Shown here: one piece after another, positions 7,485 to 15,947 of the stretch
How positions within the stretch are numbered: position 1 is the first letter of the stretch
Layout: the number at the start of each line of letters is the position of its first letter
From: Salinispora tropica CNB-440
GTDB lineage: Bacteria > Actinomycetota > Actinomycetes > Mycobacteriales > Micromonosporaceae
Assembly: GCF_000016425.1 (NCBI RefSeq)
Contig: NC_009380.1
Location: forward strand, 2,298,144 to 2,362,143
Length of the DNA stretch: 64,000 nt
Reading direction: 5' to 3'
Position numbers and translations under genes: made by a program
The notes under the pieces: generated by a model
Database searches by the model: none
The model's input: only the letters and a program-made list of their open reading frames with translations
Told to the model about the DNA's origin: nothing

Positions 7485-9079
7485 TTCCGGCGGCCCGGTC
7501 CTTGCTGCGGAGCACGGCCCTGTCGCTGCTGATCGTGGGGCTGGTCGCGGGCTGTCGGTCCGAGGTGGCGTTAAGCGCGAACGACGAGCGCCTGCAGGTC
7601 ATCACGACCACTGGGATCCTGCGTGATCTGGTGAGCAACGTCGGCGGTGACCAGGTAGCGGTCAGCTCGTTGGTGCGCGACGGTGCCGATCCACACAGCT
7701 ACGAGCCGTCGCTGCGCGACATCCGGGACGTGGTCTATGCCGACGTCGCCTTCAGTAACTATCTGCTGCTCGAAGAGCAGGCCATCATCAAGGCGCTGGA
7801 TGCCAACCTGCGCGAGGGCGTGCCGAACATCTCGTTGGCAGAGGGAGCGGTGAAGTACGCCGCGGAGATCATCCCGCTGGTCGAGGACGTGTCGCTGGAC
7901 ACCATTTGGTTGGGCATGCGGGTACGCGGGACCGGTGCGGTGCACGGCGCGAATCGCGCCTCGGACGTGTTGCTCAGCGCAACCTCGGCCGACGGTCCTG
8001 GTGATGTGGTCGCCTACCTCACCGGGTCCTTTGGCAACCCGTCGGTCTACATTGACTCCACCGACGGGTTCGATCCGGCCAATGGCTTCCGTGCCGATAC
8101 CGCCATGCTCCCACCCGACGCGCACACGCACATGAGCTGGGCCTTTACCAAGCCCGGTATCTATCGGCTGAGCATGCGGGCACAGCTGTCCGTCGACCCG
8201 CAGGCACCATCGGTTCCCATGGGCGAGCAGGTGTTCACGTTCGCCGTCGGGGTGGATCCGCACTCGGTGCCGGGTATGCCCGCGGCCACGGTCCTGAGTG
8301 CCGGCCATGCTGATCTCACCGTCGACCTTGACCAGCAACGGCTCTACCTGTTCGCCGACCCGGAGGGCAGCGGTGAGGCGAAACAACAGGTCTATGACCC
8401 GGCCCGCACGGTTATCGAGGTGCCGAGTAAGGCACTGCTGGAGGTGCCCGGTGATCGCAGGCTCCGGTTCCTTGGTCGGCCCGGTAGTCGGGTGTATCAG
8501 CTTCCGCAGGCGGTCCTTGGCAAGCACGTGCATGGGGAGATTGACCCGCACCTGTGGCAGAACGTGCGCAACGCGATCTCCTACACCGAACTCATCCGCG
8601 ACACCCTCATCGAGGTTGATCCCCGAGGTGCGGCGGCCTACCGGTCGAACGCCTCGGCCTACATCCACAGGTTGGAGCAGCTCGACACCTACATGCGGAA
8701 CACCATCGCCGACATACCGCCGTCGCAACGGCACCTGATCACCACTCATGACGCGTTCAGCTATCTGGGTCAGGCGTACGGGGTGAACATCTCCGGGTTC
8801 GTCGCCCCGAACCCGGCCGTCGAACCGAGCCTGGCCGACCGTCGCCGTCTTACCGAGACGATCCGCAACCTGAAGATCCCCGCGGTGTTCCTGGAGCCGA
8901 ACCTGGCAGCCCGGTCTACCACCCTCAACGAGGTCGCCCGCGAGGAGGGGCTTCGGGTGTGTGCGATCTACGGCGACACCTTCGACCGTGACATCACCAA
9001 CTACGTGCAGATGATGCGGTTCAACGCCGACTCGCTGCGTGACTGCCTGACTACTACCAAACAGGGGAGGCCTCAGTGA
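7481..9079 (+). CDS. anchored-repeat ABC transporter substrate-binding lipoprotein with inserted permuted module, 532 aa
   Basis: Starting at GTG 7481 (GTGA overlap), the protein has a lipobox LVAGC at residues 21-25. The N-terminal lobe is that of a cluster A-I (ZnuA/TroA) metal-binding protein: VITTTGILRDLVSNVGG and GADPHSYEPS. At residue 141 the sequence switches to the second half of a surface module (IWLGMRV, HTHMSWAF, FAVG), then the first half of a module (LSAGHADL, LRFLGRPGS, VYQLPQ), and at about residue 343 returns to the ZnuA fold with GEIDPHLWQNVRNA. Candidate metal ligands are His in DPHSYEP, GEIDPHLW and TTHDAF and the acid in YGDTFD. It should deliver Zn or Mn to the following ATPase and permease. 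The inserted unit is complete but circularly permuted. Confidence 0.9.
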   Translation: MIPAARSLLRSTALSLLIVGLVAGCRSEVALSANDERLQVITTTGILRDLVSNVGGDQVAVSSLVRDGADPHSYEPSLRDIRDVVYADVAFSNYLLLEEQAIIKALDANLREGVPNISLAEGAVKYAAEIIPLVEDVSLDTIWLGMRVRGTGAVHGANRASDVLLSATSADGPGDVVAYLTGSFGNPSVYIDSTDGFDPANGFRADTAMLPPDAHTHMSWAFTKPGIYRLSMRAQLSVDPQAPSVPMGEQVFTFAVGVDPHSVPGMPAATVLSAGHADLTVDLDQQRLYLFADPEGSGEAKQQVYDPARTVIEVPSKALLEVPGDRRLRFLGRPGSRVYQLPQAVLGKHVHGEIDPHLWQNVRNAISYTELIRDTLIEVDPRGAAAYRSNASAYIHRLEQLDTYMRNTIADIPPSQRHLITTHDAFSYLGQAYGVNISGFVAPNPAVEPSLADRRRLTETIRNLKIPAVFLEPNLAARSTTLNEVAREEGLRVCAIYGDTFDRDITNYVQMMRFNADSLRDCLTTTKQGRPQ

Positions 9080-10056
9080 CATCTGGATGGGCACGACGCC
9101 GCACCCGCGTACGCGGACTACTTCCACGCTGCGCGCTCGCGGTGCTGGTCGCGCTGACGACGGCGCCGGCTGCCGCTGCGGCGAAGGAGCCCACCCCGGG
9201 GCTCAGCCAGTCGATCGCCGCCGACCAGCCGCTCGCCACCGGTCGGGCAGAACTCGGTGCCGGACACATCGACCTCGGCCCTCGCTACGTCAATGACCGG
9301 TGGACGCTACTGATCCACGACGGCACACAGGCGCAGCCGGTGTGGCGTGACCCCGACGAGACGGTGTTGCGGGTGTCCGACGCCGCGCTTCAGACCGTTC
9401 CGGACGATCCGGCGTACGCGTTCCTCGGCGTTGACGCCGGCAAGCAGGTGTACGTGGTGCCGCAGGTCCAGAACCCCGACGTCGTCTGGCTCGGCTGGAA
9501 CACCCAGGACCCCCGGGTGATGCAGAGCATCGACCGTGGGGTCACCCTCTCCTTGCTGGGCGTGGATGGCCCGGGAACCCTCACGACGTACCTGCAGTCG
9601 GGGAACTTCGCGGCCCCAGAACCGCTGTGGCGCTCCGTCGAGCCGAAGGCACAGCCTTTCTGGGCCGAGGTCAACACCCATACCCACGCCAACTGGGTTT
9701 TCACCGCACCAGGCGTCTACCTGATCGCGGTGCAGGTATCCGCCAACCTGATTGGCGGTGAGACAGTGTCAGCAACCCGCATGTTGCGCTTCGCCGTGGG
9801 CGACGGCACCAGCGTCGACGAGGCGTATGCCGCCACCGCGGACGTCCCCGGGTCGGCGGAACAGGCGTCGCCGGCCAGCGACCGTGCCGAGGATGGCAAG
9901 CCGGCCGGCGAGTCCACGACTCTGCTCCTCGCCGTGATGGTGGCGCTAACGGTCCTGCTCGCCACCGGCCTGGTGCTTCTGCTGCTGCGGGGACGCAGGG
10001 CCAAGCGGCAGGCTGAGCGAGAAGGCGGGACCTCGCTGTCCGGAGGTGACCGTTGA
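9076..10056 (+). CDS. membrane-anchored surface-repeat protein, 326 aa
   Basis: GTG 9076 overlaps the lipoprotein stop. A signal peptide is followed by one complete module (about residues 55-240): LGAGHIDLGP, VPDDPAYAFLGV, VYVVPQ, WLGWNT, VDGPGTLTTY, HTHANWVFTAPGVY and FAVG. An acidic, Ala-rich linker joins this to a C-terminal membrane helix (LLLAVMVALTVLLATGLVLLLL, 283-304) and a basic cytoplasmic tail. There is no sortase motif, so it stays in the membrane beside the transporter. Its position between the binding-protein and ATPase genes suggests a scaffold or metal hand-over role; that role is an inference. Confidence 0.85.
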   Translation: MTSGWARRRTRVRGLLPRCALAVLVALTTAPAAAAAKEPTPGLSQSIAADQPLATGRAELGAGHIDLGPRYVNDRWTLLIHDGTQAQPVWRDPDETVLRVSDAALQTVPDDPAYAFLGVDAGKQVYVVPQVQNPDVVWLGWNTQDPRVMQSIDRGVTLSLLGVDGPGTLTTYLQSGNFAAPEPLWRSVEPKAQPFWAEVNTHTHANWVFTAPGVYLIAVQVSANLIGGETVSATRMLRFAVGDGTSVDEAYAATADVPGSAEQASPASDRAEDGKPAGESTTLLLAVMVALTVLLATGLVLLLLRGRRAKRQAEREGGTSLSGGDR

Positions 10057-10796
10057 GCGAGCTCGAGGTTGATCAGCTGGACGTGGACCTTGGTGGTCGA
10101 CCGGTCCTGCGGGACATCCACCTGCGCCTGGACCGGGGTGAGCTGGTCGGCCTCCTCGGTCCGAACGGTGCCGGTAAGACCACCCTGCTCCGCGCGATCT
10201 TGGCGCTGACCGCTGTCCGCGCCGGCCGGGTGCTGGTGGGGGGCAAGCCGTCGCGTCCCGGCCGCTGCGAGATCGGCTACGTCCCCCAGCGCCACGAGTT
10301 CACCTGGGACTTTCCCATCTCTGTCGAGCAGGCCGTGATGAGTGGCCGGACCGGCCGCATGGGGCTGTTCCGCCGCCCTGGCGTCGCCGACTGGCGGGCC
10401 GTCGGTGACGCTCTGGACCGGGTACAGCTCACTGAGCTGCGTCGCCGACCGGTCGGCGAGTTGTCTGGTGGGCAACGCCAACGCGTCCTGGTCGCTCGCG
10501 CTCTCGCGCTCGCGCCGCGGGTCCTCCTGCTCGATGAGCCGTTTACCGGGCTGGACATGCCCACCCAGGAACTACTGGGTGACTTGTTCACGAGTCTGGC
10601 CGGTGAGGAGCACGCGGTACTGATGACCACCCATGACCTCGTAGCCGCGGTGGACACCTGTAGCCGCCTGGTCCTGCTCAACGGTCGGATCATCGCCGAC
10701 GGACACCCGGCGGACCTGCAAGACGCCGCGCTGTGGACGACGACTTTCGGCGTGAGTGACACCTCCCCGCTACTGAAGCTCGTGAAGGCGATCTGA
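10053..10796 (+). CDS. anchored-repeat-type ABC transporter ATP-binding protein (Zn/Mn family), 247 aa
   Basis: All ABC ATPase motifs are present: Walker A GPNGAGKT, Q-loop YVPQRHEF, signature LSGGQRQRV, Walker B VLLLDEP, D-loop and switch His in TTHD. The sequence groups with cluster A-I (ZnuC/MntB-like) ATPases, as expected from its permease and binding protein. It energises metal import from the cytoplasmic face. TTG 10053 shares its bases with the preceding TGA, and the stop overlaps the permease ATG, so the three transport genes are translationally coupled. Confidence 0.93.
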   Translation: MSELEVDQLDVDLGGRPVLRDIHLRLDRGELVGLLGPNGAGKTTLLRAILALTAVRAGRVLVGGKPSRPGRCEIGYVPQRHEFTWDFPISVEQAVMSGRTGRMGLFRRPGVADWRAVGDALDRVQLTELRRRPVGELSGGQRQRVLVARALALAPRVLLLDEPFTGLDMPTQELLGDLFTSLAGEEHAVLMTTHDLVAAVDTCSRLVLLNGRIIADGHPADLQDAALWTTTFGVSDTSPLLKLVKAI

Positions 10797-11734
10797 TGTC
10801 GATCACTGATTTCCTCACCGACCTGTTCAACCCCAACCTTGCGTTCCTGCCGAAGGCCTTGGCGATCGCGGTCATGTCAAGCATTGTCTGCGGTGTCGTG
10901 GGCTGCTATGTGGTCCTGCGGGGCATGGCCTTCATCGGCGACGCCGTGGCCCACGCGGTCTTCCCGGGAATCGCGGTCGCCTTCGTCCTGCAGGGCAGTC
11001 TGGTCCTGGGCGGAGCGGTCGCCGGGGTCGCCACCGCACTGCTGATCGCGATCTTTTCGCAGAATCGACGCGTCAAGGAAGACTCGATCATCGGTGTCTT
11101 CCTGGTTGGCGCGTTCGCCCTCGGCATTGTGATCATCTCACAGGCTCCGGGGTACGCCGGATCCCTGCAACAGTTCCTGTTTGGCTCGATCACCGGCATT
11201 GCCGACCGGGACCTCTACGTCGTCGGTGGTGCCGGCCTGGTCATTCTCGGCCTGGTACTCGCTCTGCACAAGGAATTCGTCGCAGTCTGCCTCGACCGCG
11301 AGATGTCGCGCTCGATGGGGCTTTCGGTCTTCTGGCTCGACATCGTGCTCTACGTTTTGGTCACCCTCGCCGTGGTGATCTCTCTGCAGACGATCGGAAC
11401 CATCCTCGTCCTCGCTTTGTTGATCACCCCTGCGGCGGCGGCTCGTCTACTCACCGACCGACTCGGCGTGATGATGCTGCTCGCCCCGGTGATCGGCGGC
11501 TCGGCAGCGGTCGTTGGCCTGTATCTGTCCTGGAGCTACGACACGCCGGTTGGTGGCACGATCGTTCTGATTGCCACGGCCGTCTTCCTCGCTGCCTGGT
11601 TGCTTGCCCCTCGACACGGCCTCTTGACCAAGCGATGGCGGCGGGTGAGTGGGAAGGATCTCGCTGGTAGTGCCCGCCCTTCGTCGCTGTCCAACCCCAG
11701 TTCTCGCCAGGAGCCATCACCGGCTTCGCGGTAG
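10796..11734 (+). CDS. anchored-repeat-type ABC transporter permease (ABC-3 family), 312 aa
   Basis: A multi-spanning protein with about eight hydrophobic helices and the ABC-3 (ZnuB/MntB-like) hallmarks: VVLRGMAFIGDAVAHAVFPGIA near the N-terminus, GSLQQFLFGSI, and QTIGTILVLALLITPAAAARLL in the second half. It forms the membrane channel for Zn or Mn uptake. The TGATG overlap with the ATPase gene fixes the start. A hydrophilic tail rich in Ser, Pro and Arg follows the last helix. Confidence 0.92.
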   Translation: MSITDFLTDLFNPNLAFLPKALAIAVMSSIVCGVVGCYVVLRGMAFIGDAVAHAVFPGIAVAFVLQGSLVLGGAVAGVATALLIAIFSQNRRVKEDSIIGVFLVGAFALGIVIISQAPGYAGSLQQFLFGSITGIADRDLYVVGGAGLVILGLVLALHKEFVAVCLDREMSRSMGLSVFWLDIVLYVLVTLAVVISLQTIGTILVLALLITPAAAARLLTDRLGVMMLLAPVIGGSAAVVGLYLSWSYDTPVGGTIVLIATAVFLAAWLLAPRHGLLTKRWRRVSGKDLAGSARPSSLSNPSSRQEPSPASR

Positions 11735-11929
11735 ACCACCCGGACAGGTGGGGAGGGGCGAGCAGTCATCAGTTCCCCTGGGATGTTCTCCTCACCGACT
11801 CGCGATGTTGGCCACTGTGGGCATCCGATCGACCGGGTTCGGCGGTTGCTGTCCGATCACCGCACGACACTCCGCTGAGGACGCATTGCAGTGACTGACT
11901 TCACCCGACAGTCCCTTCCTTCCATAAAA

Positions 11930-11946
11930 GAAAACGACTATCATTT
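11930..11946. promoter_or_regulatory. second Zur-like site, upstream of the two small module genes
   Basis: GAAAACGACTATCATTT lies in an AT-rich island (11920-11955), 45 bp before the start of the next gene. It matches the Zur half-sites GAAAAC and TCATT, with about three mismatches to a TGAAAACGATTTTCATTT-like consensus. It is weaker than the site at 3066-3086. The shared motif suggests common control of both transcription units. Confidence 0.45.
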
Positions 11947-11991
11947 CCAATATCCGTGGTCCAACGGGGACTGCGGGGAAGGAGTTCCTTC

Positions 11992-12639
11992 GTGCGTAAG
12001 CCCATCCGCCTGCTGCTCACCTCCGGGGCGGTGACCGCGGCAATGCTCGTGGCAGCGCCACCAGCGCAGGCCTCACCGGTGACGTTCAGCTCCGGACACA
12101 TCGATCTGGTCGACATCGCCTACGAGGACGGCGAGCTGGAGCTCGGTGTCCACGACGAGGACAACGACGTCGAGTACGCCACCGACGACGTCAGGGTCAT
12201 CGTCAAGCGGCAGGCTGAGGTGACGGTCCCGAACGACCCCGCCTTCGGATTCCTCGGCACCCCCGGTGTGTCGACGGTGTGGATCCTGCCCGAGATCCAG
12301 AACACCGACCTCGTGTGGCCTGGCGTCGCCACCGAAGAGGTCGAGGCCGGCGTCTTCACCGACGACGAGCTCACCCTCACGATGCAGTCGGTCCACGGTC
12401 CCGGGGAACTTGCCCTCTACACCGAAAACGCGGTCGGGCAGCCCAACGTTATCGTCGACAGTGGTGACGGTCTGCCCGACACCATCGCCCTGACCGCCGG
12501 CGACCACCAGCACGCCAACTGGGCCTTCGACCGCGCCGGCACCTACTGCATCACGTTCCACGCCACCGGCACCCTCGCCGACACCGGGCAGCAGGTCAGC
12601 AGCGAGACGGTTACCCTGCGTGTCGTGGTCAGGGGGTGA
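11992..12639 (+). CDS. secreted single-module surface-repeat protein, 215 aa
   Basis: Starting at GTG 11992, seven bases after AAGGAG, the protein has a signal peptide ending at PPAQA and then a single repeat module filling the rest: SSGHIDLVDIAYEDGELEL, VPNDPAFGFLGTPG, WILPE, LVWPG, VHGPGELALYTENAVG, DHQHANWAFDRAGTY and LRVVV. The fold signatures and GHxD/HxHxNW histidines are intact, but there is no anchor, so it is free or bound non-covalently. It would form a secreted counterpart of the anchored modules. The stop overlaps the GTG of the next gene. Confidence 0.82.
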   Translation: MRKPIRLLLTSGAVTAAMLVAAPPAQASPVTFSSGHIDLVDIAYEDGELELGVHDEDNDVEYATDDVRVIVKRQAEVTVPNDPAFGFLGTPGVSTVWILPEIQNTDLVWPGVATEEVEAGVFTDDELTLTMQSVHGPGELALYTENAVGQPNVIVDSGDGLPDTIALTAGDHQHANWAFDRAGTYCITFHATGTLADTGQQVSSETVTLRVVVRG

Positions 12640-13277
12640 GCACCATGCACGTCCGTAGCCGAATTCTCACCGGCCTCGCCCTCACCGCCGCGCTGCTCGC
12701 CGGCACCGCCACTCCCGCTGCCGCAACGCCGATCGTGTTGTCCAGCGGCCACGTCGACGTCATCGACGTCGACTACGCCGGCGGCGCACTGACCGTCAAC
12801 CTGCTCGACGACTCGGTGGAGCGCAACCCCGCCGATGTCATCCTGCGCGTCCCCAACGCCGCCAAGGTCACCGTGCCCAGCCGGAGTGAGTGGTCGTTCC
12901 TCGGCACCGACAATCAAGCGTGGGTGCTACCGCAGTCCAGCAGCTCCGAGCTGCTGTGGGCAGGCTGGAACACGGAAGAGGTGCCCAGTGGCGTGTTCCA
13001 GAACAACCGGGTCACCTTCAAGCTCACGAACGTCACCGGGCCGGCCGGCTTCAGTGCCTACACTGTTTCCGGCGGCACCCCAACGGTGCTCTTCGACAGC
13101 GGTGACGGGCTCCCCGACAGCCTGAATGTCAACTACAACACCCACGCCCACGTCAACTGGGGCTTCGACGCCGCCGGAACCTACGACGTCACCTTCGAGG
13201 TCACCGGCGTGCTCGCTGCCAACGGCACCACCATCAGCTCCGGTGCCAATACCTGGACCTTCGAAGTCCTTCCCTGA
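12636..13277 (+). CDS. secreted single-module surface-repeat protein, 213 aa
   Basis: GTG 12636 overlaps the previous stop (GTGA). After a signal peptide (to about residue 31, AAAT) one module fills the protein: LSSGHVDVIDVDYAGGALTV, WSFLGTDNQAWVLPQ, WAGWNTEE, VTGPAGFSAYTVSG, THAHVNWGFDAAGTYDVTFEV and a final TWTFEVLP. No anchor is present. It differs from its upstream neighbour enough to be an old duplicate. A strong terminator follows at 13349-13387, closing the locus. Confidence 0.82.
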   Translation: MSTMHVRSRILTGLALTAALLAGTATPAAATPIVLSSGHVDVIDVDYAGGALTVNLLDDSVERNPADVILRVPNAAKVTVPSRSEWSFLGTDNQAWVLPQSSSSELLWAGWNTEEVPSGVFQNNRVTFKLTNVTGPAGFSAYTVSGGTPTVLFDSGDGLPDSLNVNYNTHAHVNWGFDAAGTYDVTFEVTGVLAANGTTISSGANTWTFEVLP

Positions 13278-13348
13278 TGCCCTTTCCCCCGGGTCGTCAA
13301 CCACAGACGCCCACAAGGTACGGGAATCTGTGGTAAGGGGCTGAACCG

Positions 13349-13387
13349 GCCGGCGCGAGCCCACTACTCATGGGCCTCGCGCCGGCC
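13349..13387. terminator. terminator hairpin after the surface locus
   Basis: Arms GGCCGGCGCGAGCCC and GGGCCTCGCGCCGGCC pair with a single bulge around a short loop. The hairpin is followed by TTTC and lies between the + strand locus and the convergent prfH gene, so it can serve both directions. Confidence 0.75.
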
Positions 13388-13462
13388 GCTTTCATACCAG
13401 TGAGACCAGCTGGCCCGGCGGGGCTGGCAAACGGGTTGAGCCGCCATGGCTGAGGAGGCTGG

Positions 13463-14071
13463 TCAGGGACGTTCGGTCCGCGTCGGACCGCCCCGGACCA
13501 CCTCGTCGTGGGCGCGTCTTCGGATGGCCACCAGCGCCCGCCGGGCCGCCTCGTCACCGGCCGTGATCCGTTGGCGTAACAGCCGTAGGGCAATGCTGCG
13601 GTTGAGGCTGAGCTGTCGCTCGGTGTCGACCACGACGACGGTGCCGGTCGGGCGGTGGGTTGCCCGTACGGCGGTGCTGGCCTTGTTGCGGTGCTGGCCG
13701 CCCGGCCCACCCGTACGTACGGCAAGCACCTCCACGTCCGCCTCGGTGAACGGGGTGACCGGGACGTCGACCTCGCACTGCCGGGCTGCGACGTACCAGT
13801 TCTTTCTGCCGTGGCCGGTGCGGTAGGGGCTGGGGGCCTGCCAGCACAACGTCCCGGTCCACCTGGCGGCGAACGCCTCCACACCCGTACCGGTCAGTCG
13901 GACCAACACCGACCGATAGGTGCCGGGTCGGTCGCCGACGACGCTGTCCAGCCGTACCACGTCCACGTCGTTGCGGACGGCGTCGGCCTCCAGCCGGCTC
14001 AGCAGCCGGGCCAGCGCCCAGGCACACTCCTGGGGACCCCGGCCGGCTGACAGCAGCAGGTGCAGGTTCAC
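13463..14071 (-). CDS. prfH: peptide chain release factor-like protein PrfH, 202 aa
   Basis: The protein starts MNLHLLLSAGRGPQE, as is typical for PrfH, and carries the catalytic peptidyl-tRNA hydrolysis motif TGGPGGQHRNK (GGQ) followed by the conserved VRATHRPTG and LSLNRSIALRLLRQRI segments. It lacks the codon-recognition domain of RF1/RF2. In other bacteria PrfH releases peptide from ribosomes whose 16S rRNA decoding centre has been cut, and it is encoded with RtcB2, which rejoins the rRNA. Here its ATG overlaps the rtcB stop by four bases, so the two are one operon on the minus strand. Confidence 0.9.
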   Translation of the reverse strand: MNLHLLLSAGRGPQECAWALARLLSRLEADAVRNDVDVVRLDSVVGDRPGTYRSVLVRLTGTGVEAFAARWTGTLCWQAPSPYRTGHGRKNWYVAARQCEVDVPVTPFTEADVEVLAVRTGGPGGQHRNKASTAVRATHRPTGTVVVVDTERQLSLNRSIALRLLRQRITAGDEAARRALVAIRRRAHDEVVRGGPTRTERP

Positions 14072-15255
14072 CTCTGCCCCCGCCGTCGGTGCCCGGGTCG
14101 TCGGTCACCGCGGGAAGCGACCCCCACGTCCGGGGTCTTGTAGGTGACCAGTGGGACGGTGGTCGCCACCGGGGTGGCGAGCCCGTGGTCTACCAGGTCG
14201 CCGATCACCTGCTCGATCCGTTTGTACGCGGTCGGCGCCTCCTCGAACAGCAGTTGCCGGTCGCCACAGACCACCAGCGAACCGAGCGGAGTACGGCGCA
14301 GTTCCTTGACGGTGTGCTTGGCCCGGCTCCGGCGTAGTGCGTCTGCCCGGGACATCTTGCGGCCCGCTCCGTGCGCCACCGAATGGTTGGCCTGCGCGTC
14401 CGCGTGCGCGGCCACCAGGTACGACGGGGTGCCGCGGGTGCCGGCGACGAGCACGTCTCGGCCGTCGCCCGGCGCCGCGCCCTTACGATGCAGGTAGTGC
14501 CCGTCGCGTACCTCGACCAGGTTGTGGCACTGGTCCACGATCGGCGCCGTCGGCTCGGCACCCAGCGCGATCGCGGCCCGGGCGGCCAACAGCCGCCGGT
14601 TGAGTGAACCCCAGCGCACCGCGTCGTCATGCCGCGCCAGGTACGCGGCCGGGTCCCCGGCGGGCCCGGCGCCCCGCAGCTCGGTGTGCTCACGCAGAAT
14701 CCGCTCGCCCAGGCCGCGCGACCCACTGTGTACGACGAGGACCATGTCGCCGGTGGTGAGCTGGAGCCGCGCGGCGTGGCCTGGGTCGAGGACATCGCCG
14801 ACGCGGGCCAGCTCGACGAAGTGGTTGCCGCGCCCGACGGTACCGAGACCGTCGAGGTGACCTGCGGGGACCTCACCGTCCAACACGGACCAGGCCGGGT
14901 CGTCGGCGTCTCGGTCCGGGTCGAGCGGGCGGTCCAGGTCAGGGAAGCGGGCGGCGAGCCGCTCCGGCACGACCCGTTTCAGCACGATCGGGAAGACGGC
15001 GATGCCGCAGCCGATGTCCGAGCCGACGAGGTGGGGGTAGAGCAGGGTTGAGGTCATCGCGGCGCCGATCGGGGCGCCTTTGCCGGGATGCAGGTCCGGC
15101 ATGCCGGCGACATGAACCATGCCGTCGAGGGCGGCCACCTGGCGGCACTGGTCAACGGCGTCGGACTCGACCCAGCTGGTCGGGGACGTGAAAACGGTAA
15201 CGGTGGCAGGGGCGGGTGCCGGCCGGGGCTCCTGCCGGAACGGTGGAACGGACAA
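14068..15255 (-). CDS. rtcB: RtcB-family RNA ligase paired with PrfH, 395 aa
   Basis: The sequence has the RtcB metal and guanylylation motifs: AGMPDLHPGKGAPIG, GSDIGCGIAVF (metal-binding Asp and Cys), GRGNHF, VHSGSRGLGERIL and NHSVAHGAGRKMSR, whose His accepts GMP. At 395 residues it is of the shorter, PrfH-associated type (RtcB2-like). It joins 2',3'-cyclic phosphate (or 3'-phosphate) and 5'-OH RNA ends. The first residues (MSVPPFRQEPRPAPAPATV) are low in complexity, and the true start could be slightly downstream. The partner gene identity argues for repair of cleaved ribosomal RNA. Confidence 0.9.
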   Translation of the reverse strand: MSVPPFRQEPRPAPAPATVTVFTSPTSWVESDAVDQCRQVAALDGMVHVAGMPDLHPGKGAPIGAAMTSTLLYPHLVGSDIGCGIAVFPIVLKRVVPERLAARFPDLDRPLDPDRDADDPAWSVLDGEVPAGHLDGLGTVGRGNHFVELARVGDVLDPGHAARLQLTTGDMVLVVHSGSRGLGERILREHTELRGAGPAGDPAAYLARHDDAVRWGSLNRRLLAARAAIALGAEPTAPIVDQCHNLVEVRDGHYLHRKGAAPGDGRDVLVAGTRGTPSYLVAAHADAQANHSVAHGAGRKMSRADALRRSRAKHTVKELRRTPLGSLVVCGDRQLLFEEAPTAYKRIEQVIGDLVDHGLATPVATTVPLVTYKTPDVGVASRGDRRPGHRRRGQR

Positions 15256-15947
15256 GGACGCTCACTTCTCGCCAAGGTTTGGGTGGACGGCCGCCGATCG
15301 CGATGGCGTGGCGGCGACGAAGGTGCTGCCCTCACAACGACATGCCGCCAAGCGTCCCGTAGAACACCGTCGCCGACAACCGACTTTCGGACCCCGCCGG
15401 CACAGGTGGGTCACCACGCCGCCGGAGTAGGCCAGCAAGAACGTCTCGGCGTGGGCCGGCGCATCCGGATAGACCGCGACGGCCAGCTGGTTGGTAAAGG
15501 TCGCGGGCATACCATTTTCCTAGGATGCTCTACGGGGTGCGGCGCTGGTTACCGGTATTCACCGACACCGGGTGGGATGACAGGTAGCCGCCGGTCATCT
15601 CGTGTGTGCGTCGGCGTCACGAATGGTCTGTCTGTGCCGGTTTGGGTGCAGTGGAGGTGTGGTTGGGGGTGCGGTGGTGGTGGAATCTCGGCGGCCGTCG
15701 GGGCGTTACACCCTGCGTACGGCCGAGGAAGCGCCCCGCTCCGGCGGGTGTCGCCCGTGCGTGTGCCCCGGGAATGATGGGGGCCGGCCGGTCGTTACAT
15801 CTGGACCCGGCGCCGTGCGCGTCCCCGTGAGACCCGCGGTCGCCGACTTTTCCCTGTTCTGTTGAGCGCCGGACGGTGCTTGCACCCCGCTCCCGACCCC
15901 CTTTTCGGGATGTGTGTGGGTGTCGACCCCCGAATGGAGCACACCTG
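15256..15947. other. 690-bp intergenic region with a long leader before the lysozyme-like gene
   Basis: It holds the divergent promoters of rtcB (minus) and the secreted lysozyme-like gene (plus). An open frame on the minus strand (15262-15510, 82 codons) starts with a plausible MPATFTNQLAVAVYPDAP but degenerates into Arg/Cys-rich sequence and is probably not a working gene. From about 15590 to 15940 the plus strand is rich in G and can fold extensively, including a small hairpin TCCCGA/TCGGGA at about 15890-15910. Such long leaders in front of wall-hydrolase genes in Actinobacteria sometimes contain c-di-AMP riboswitches; I could not match the conserved core here. Confidence 0.35.

Noticed and set aside
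7571..9127. 518-codon open frame on the minus strand
   Set aside because: Complement of the substrate-binding lipoprotein gene, no motif.
15262..15510. 82-codon frame on the minus strand upstream of rtcB
   Set aside because: Plausible first 35 residues but then Arg/Cys-rich sequence and no family; left as unproven within the gap description.
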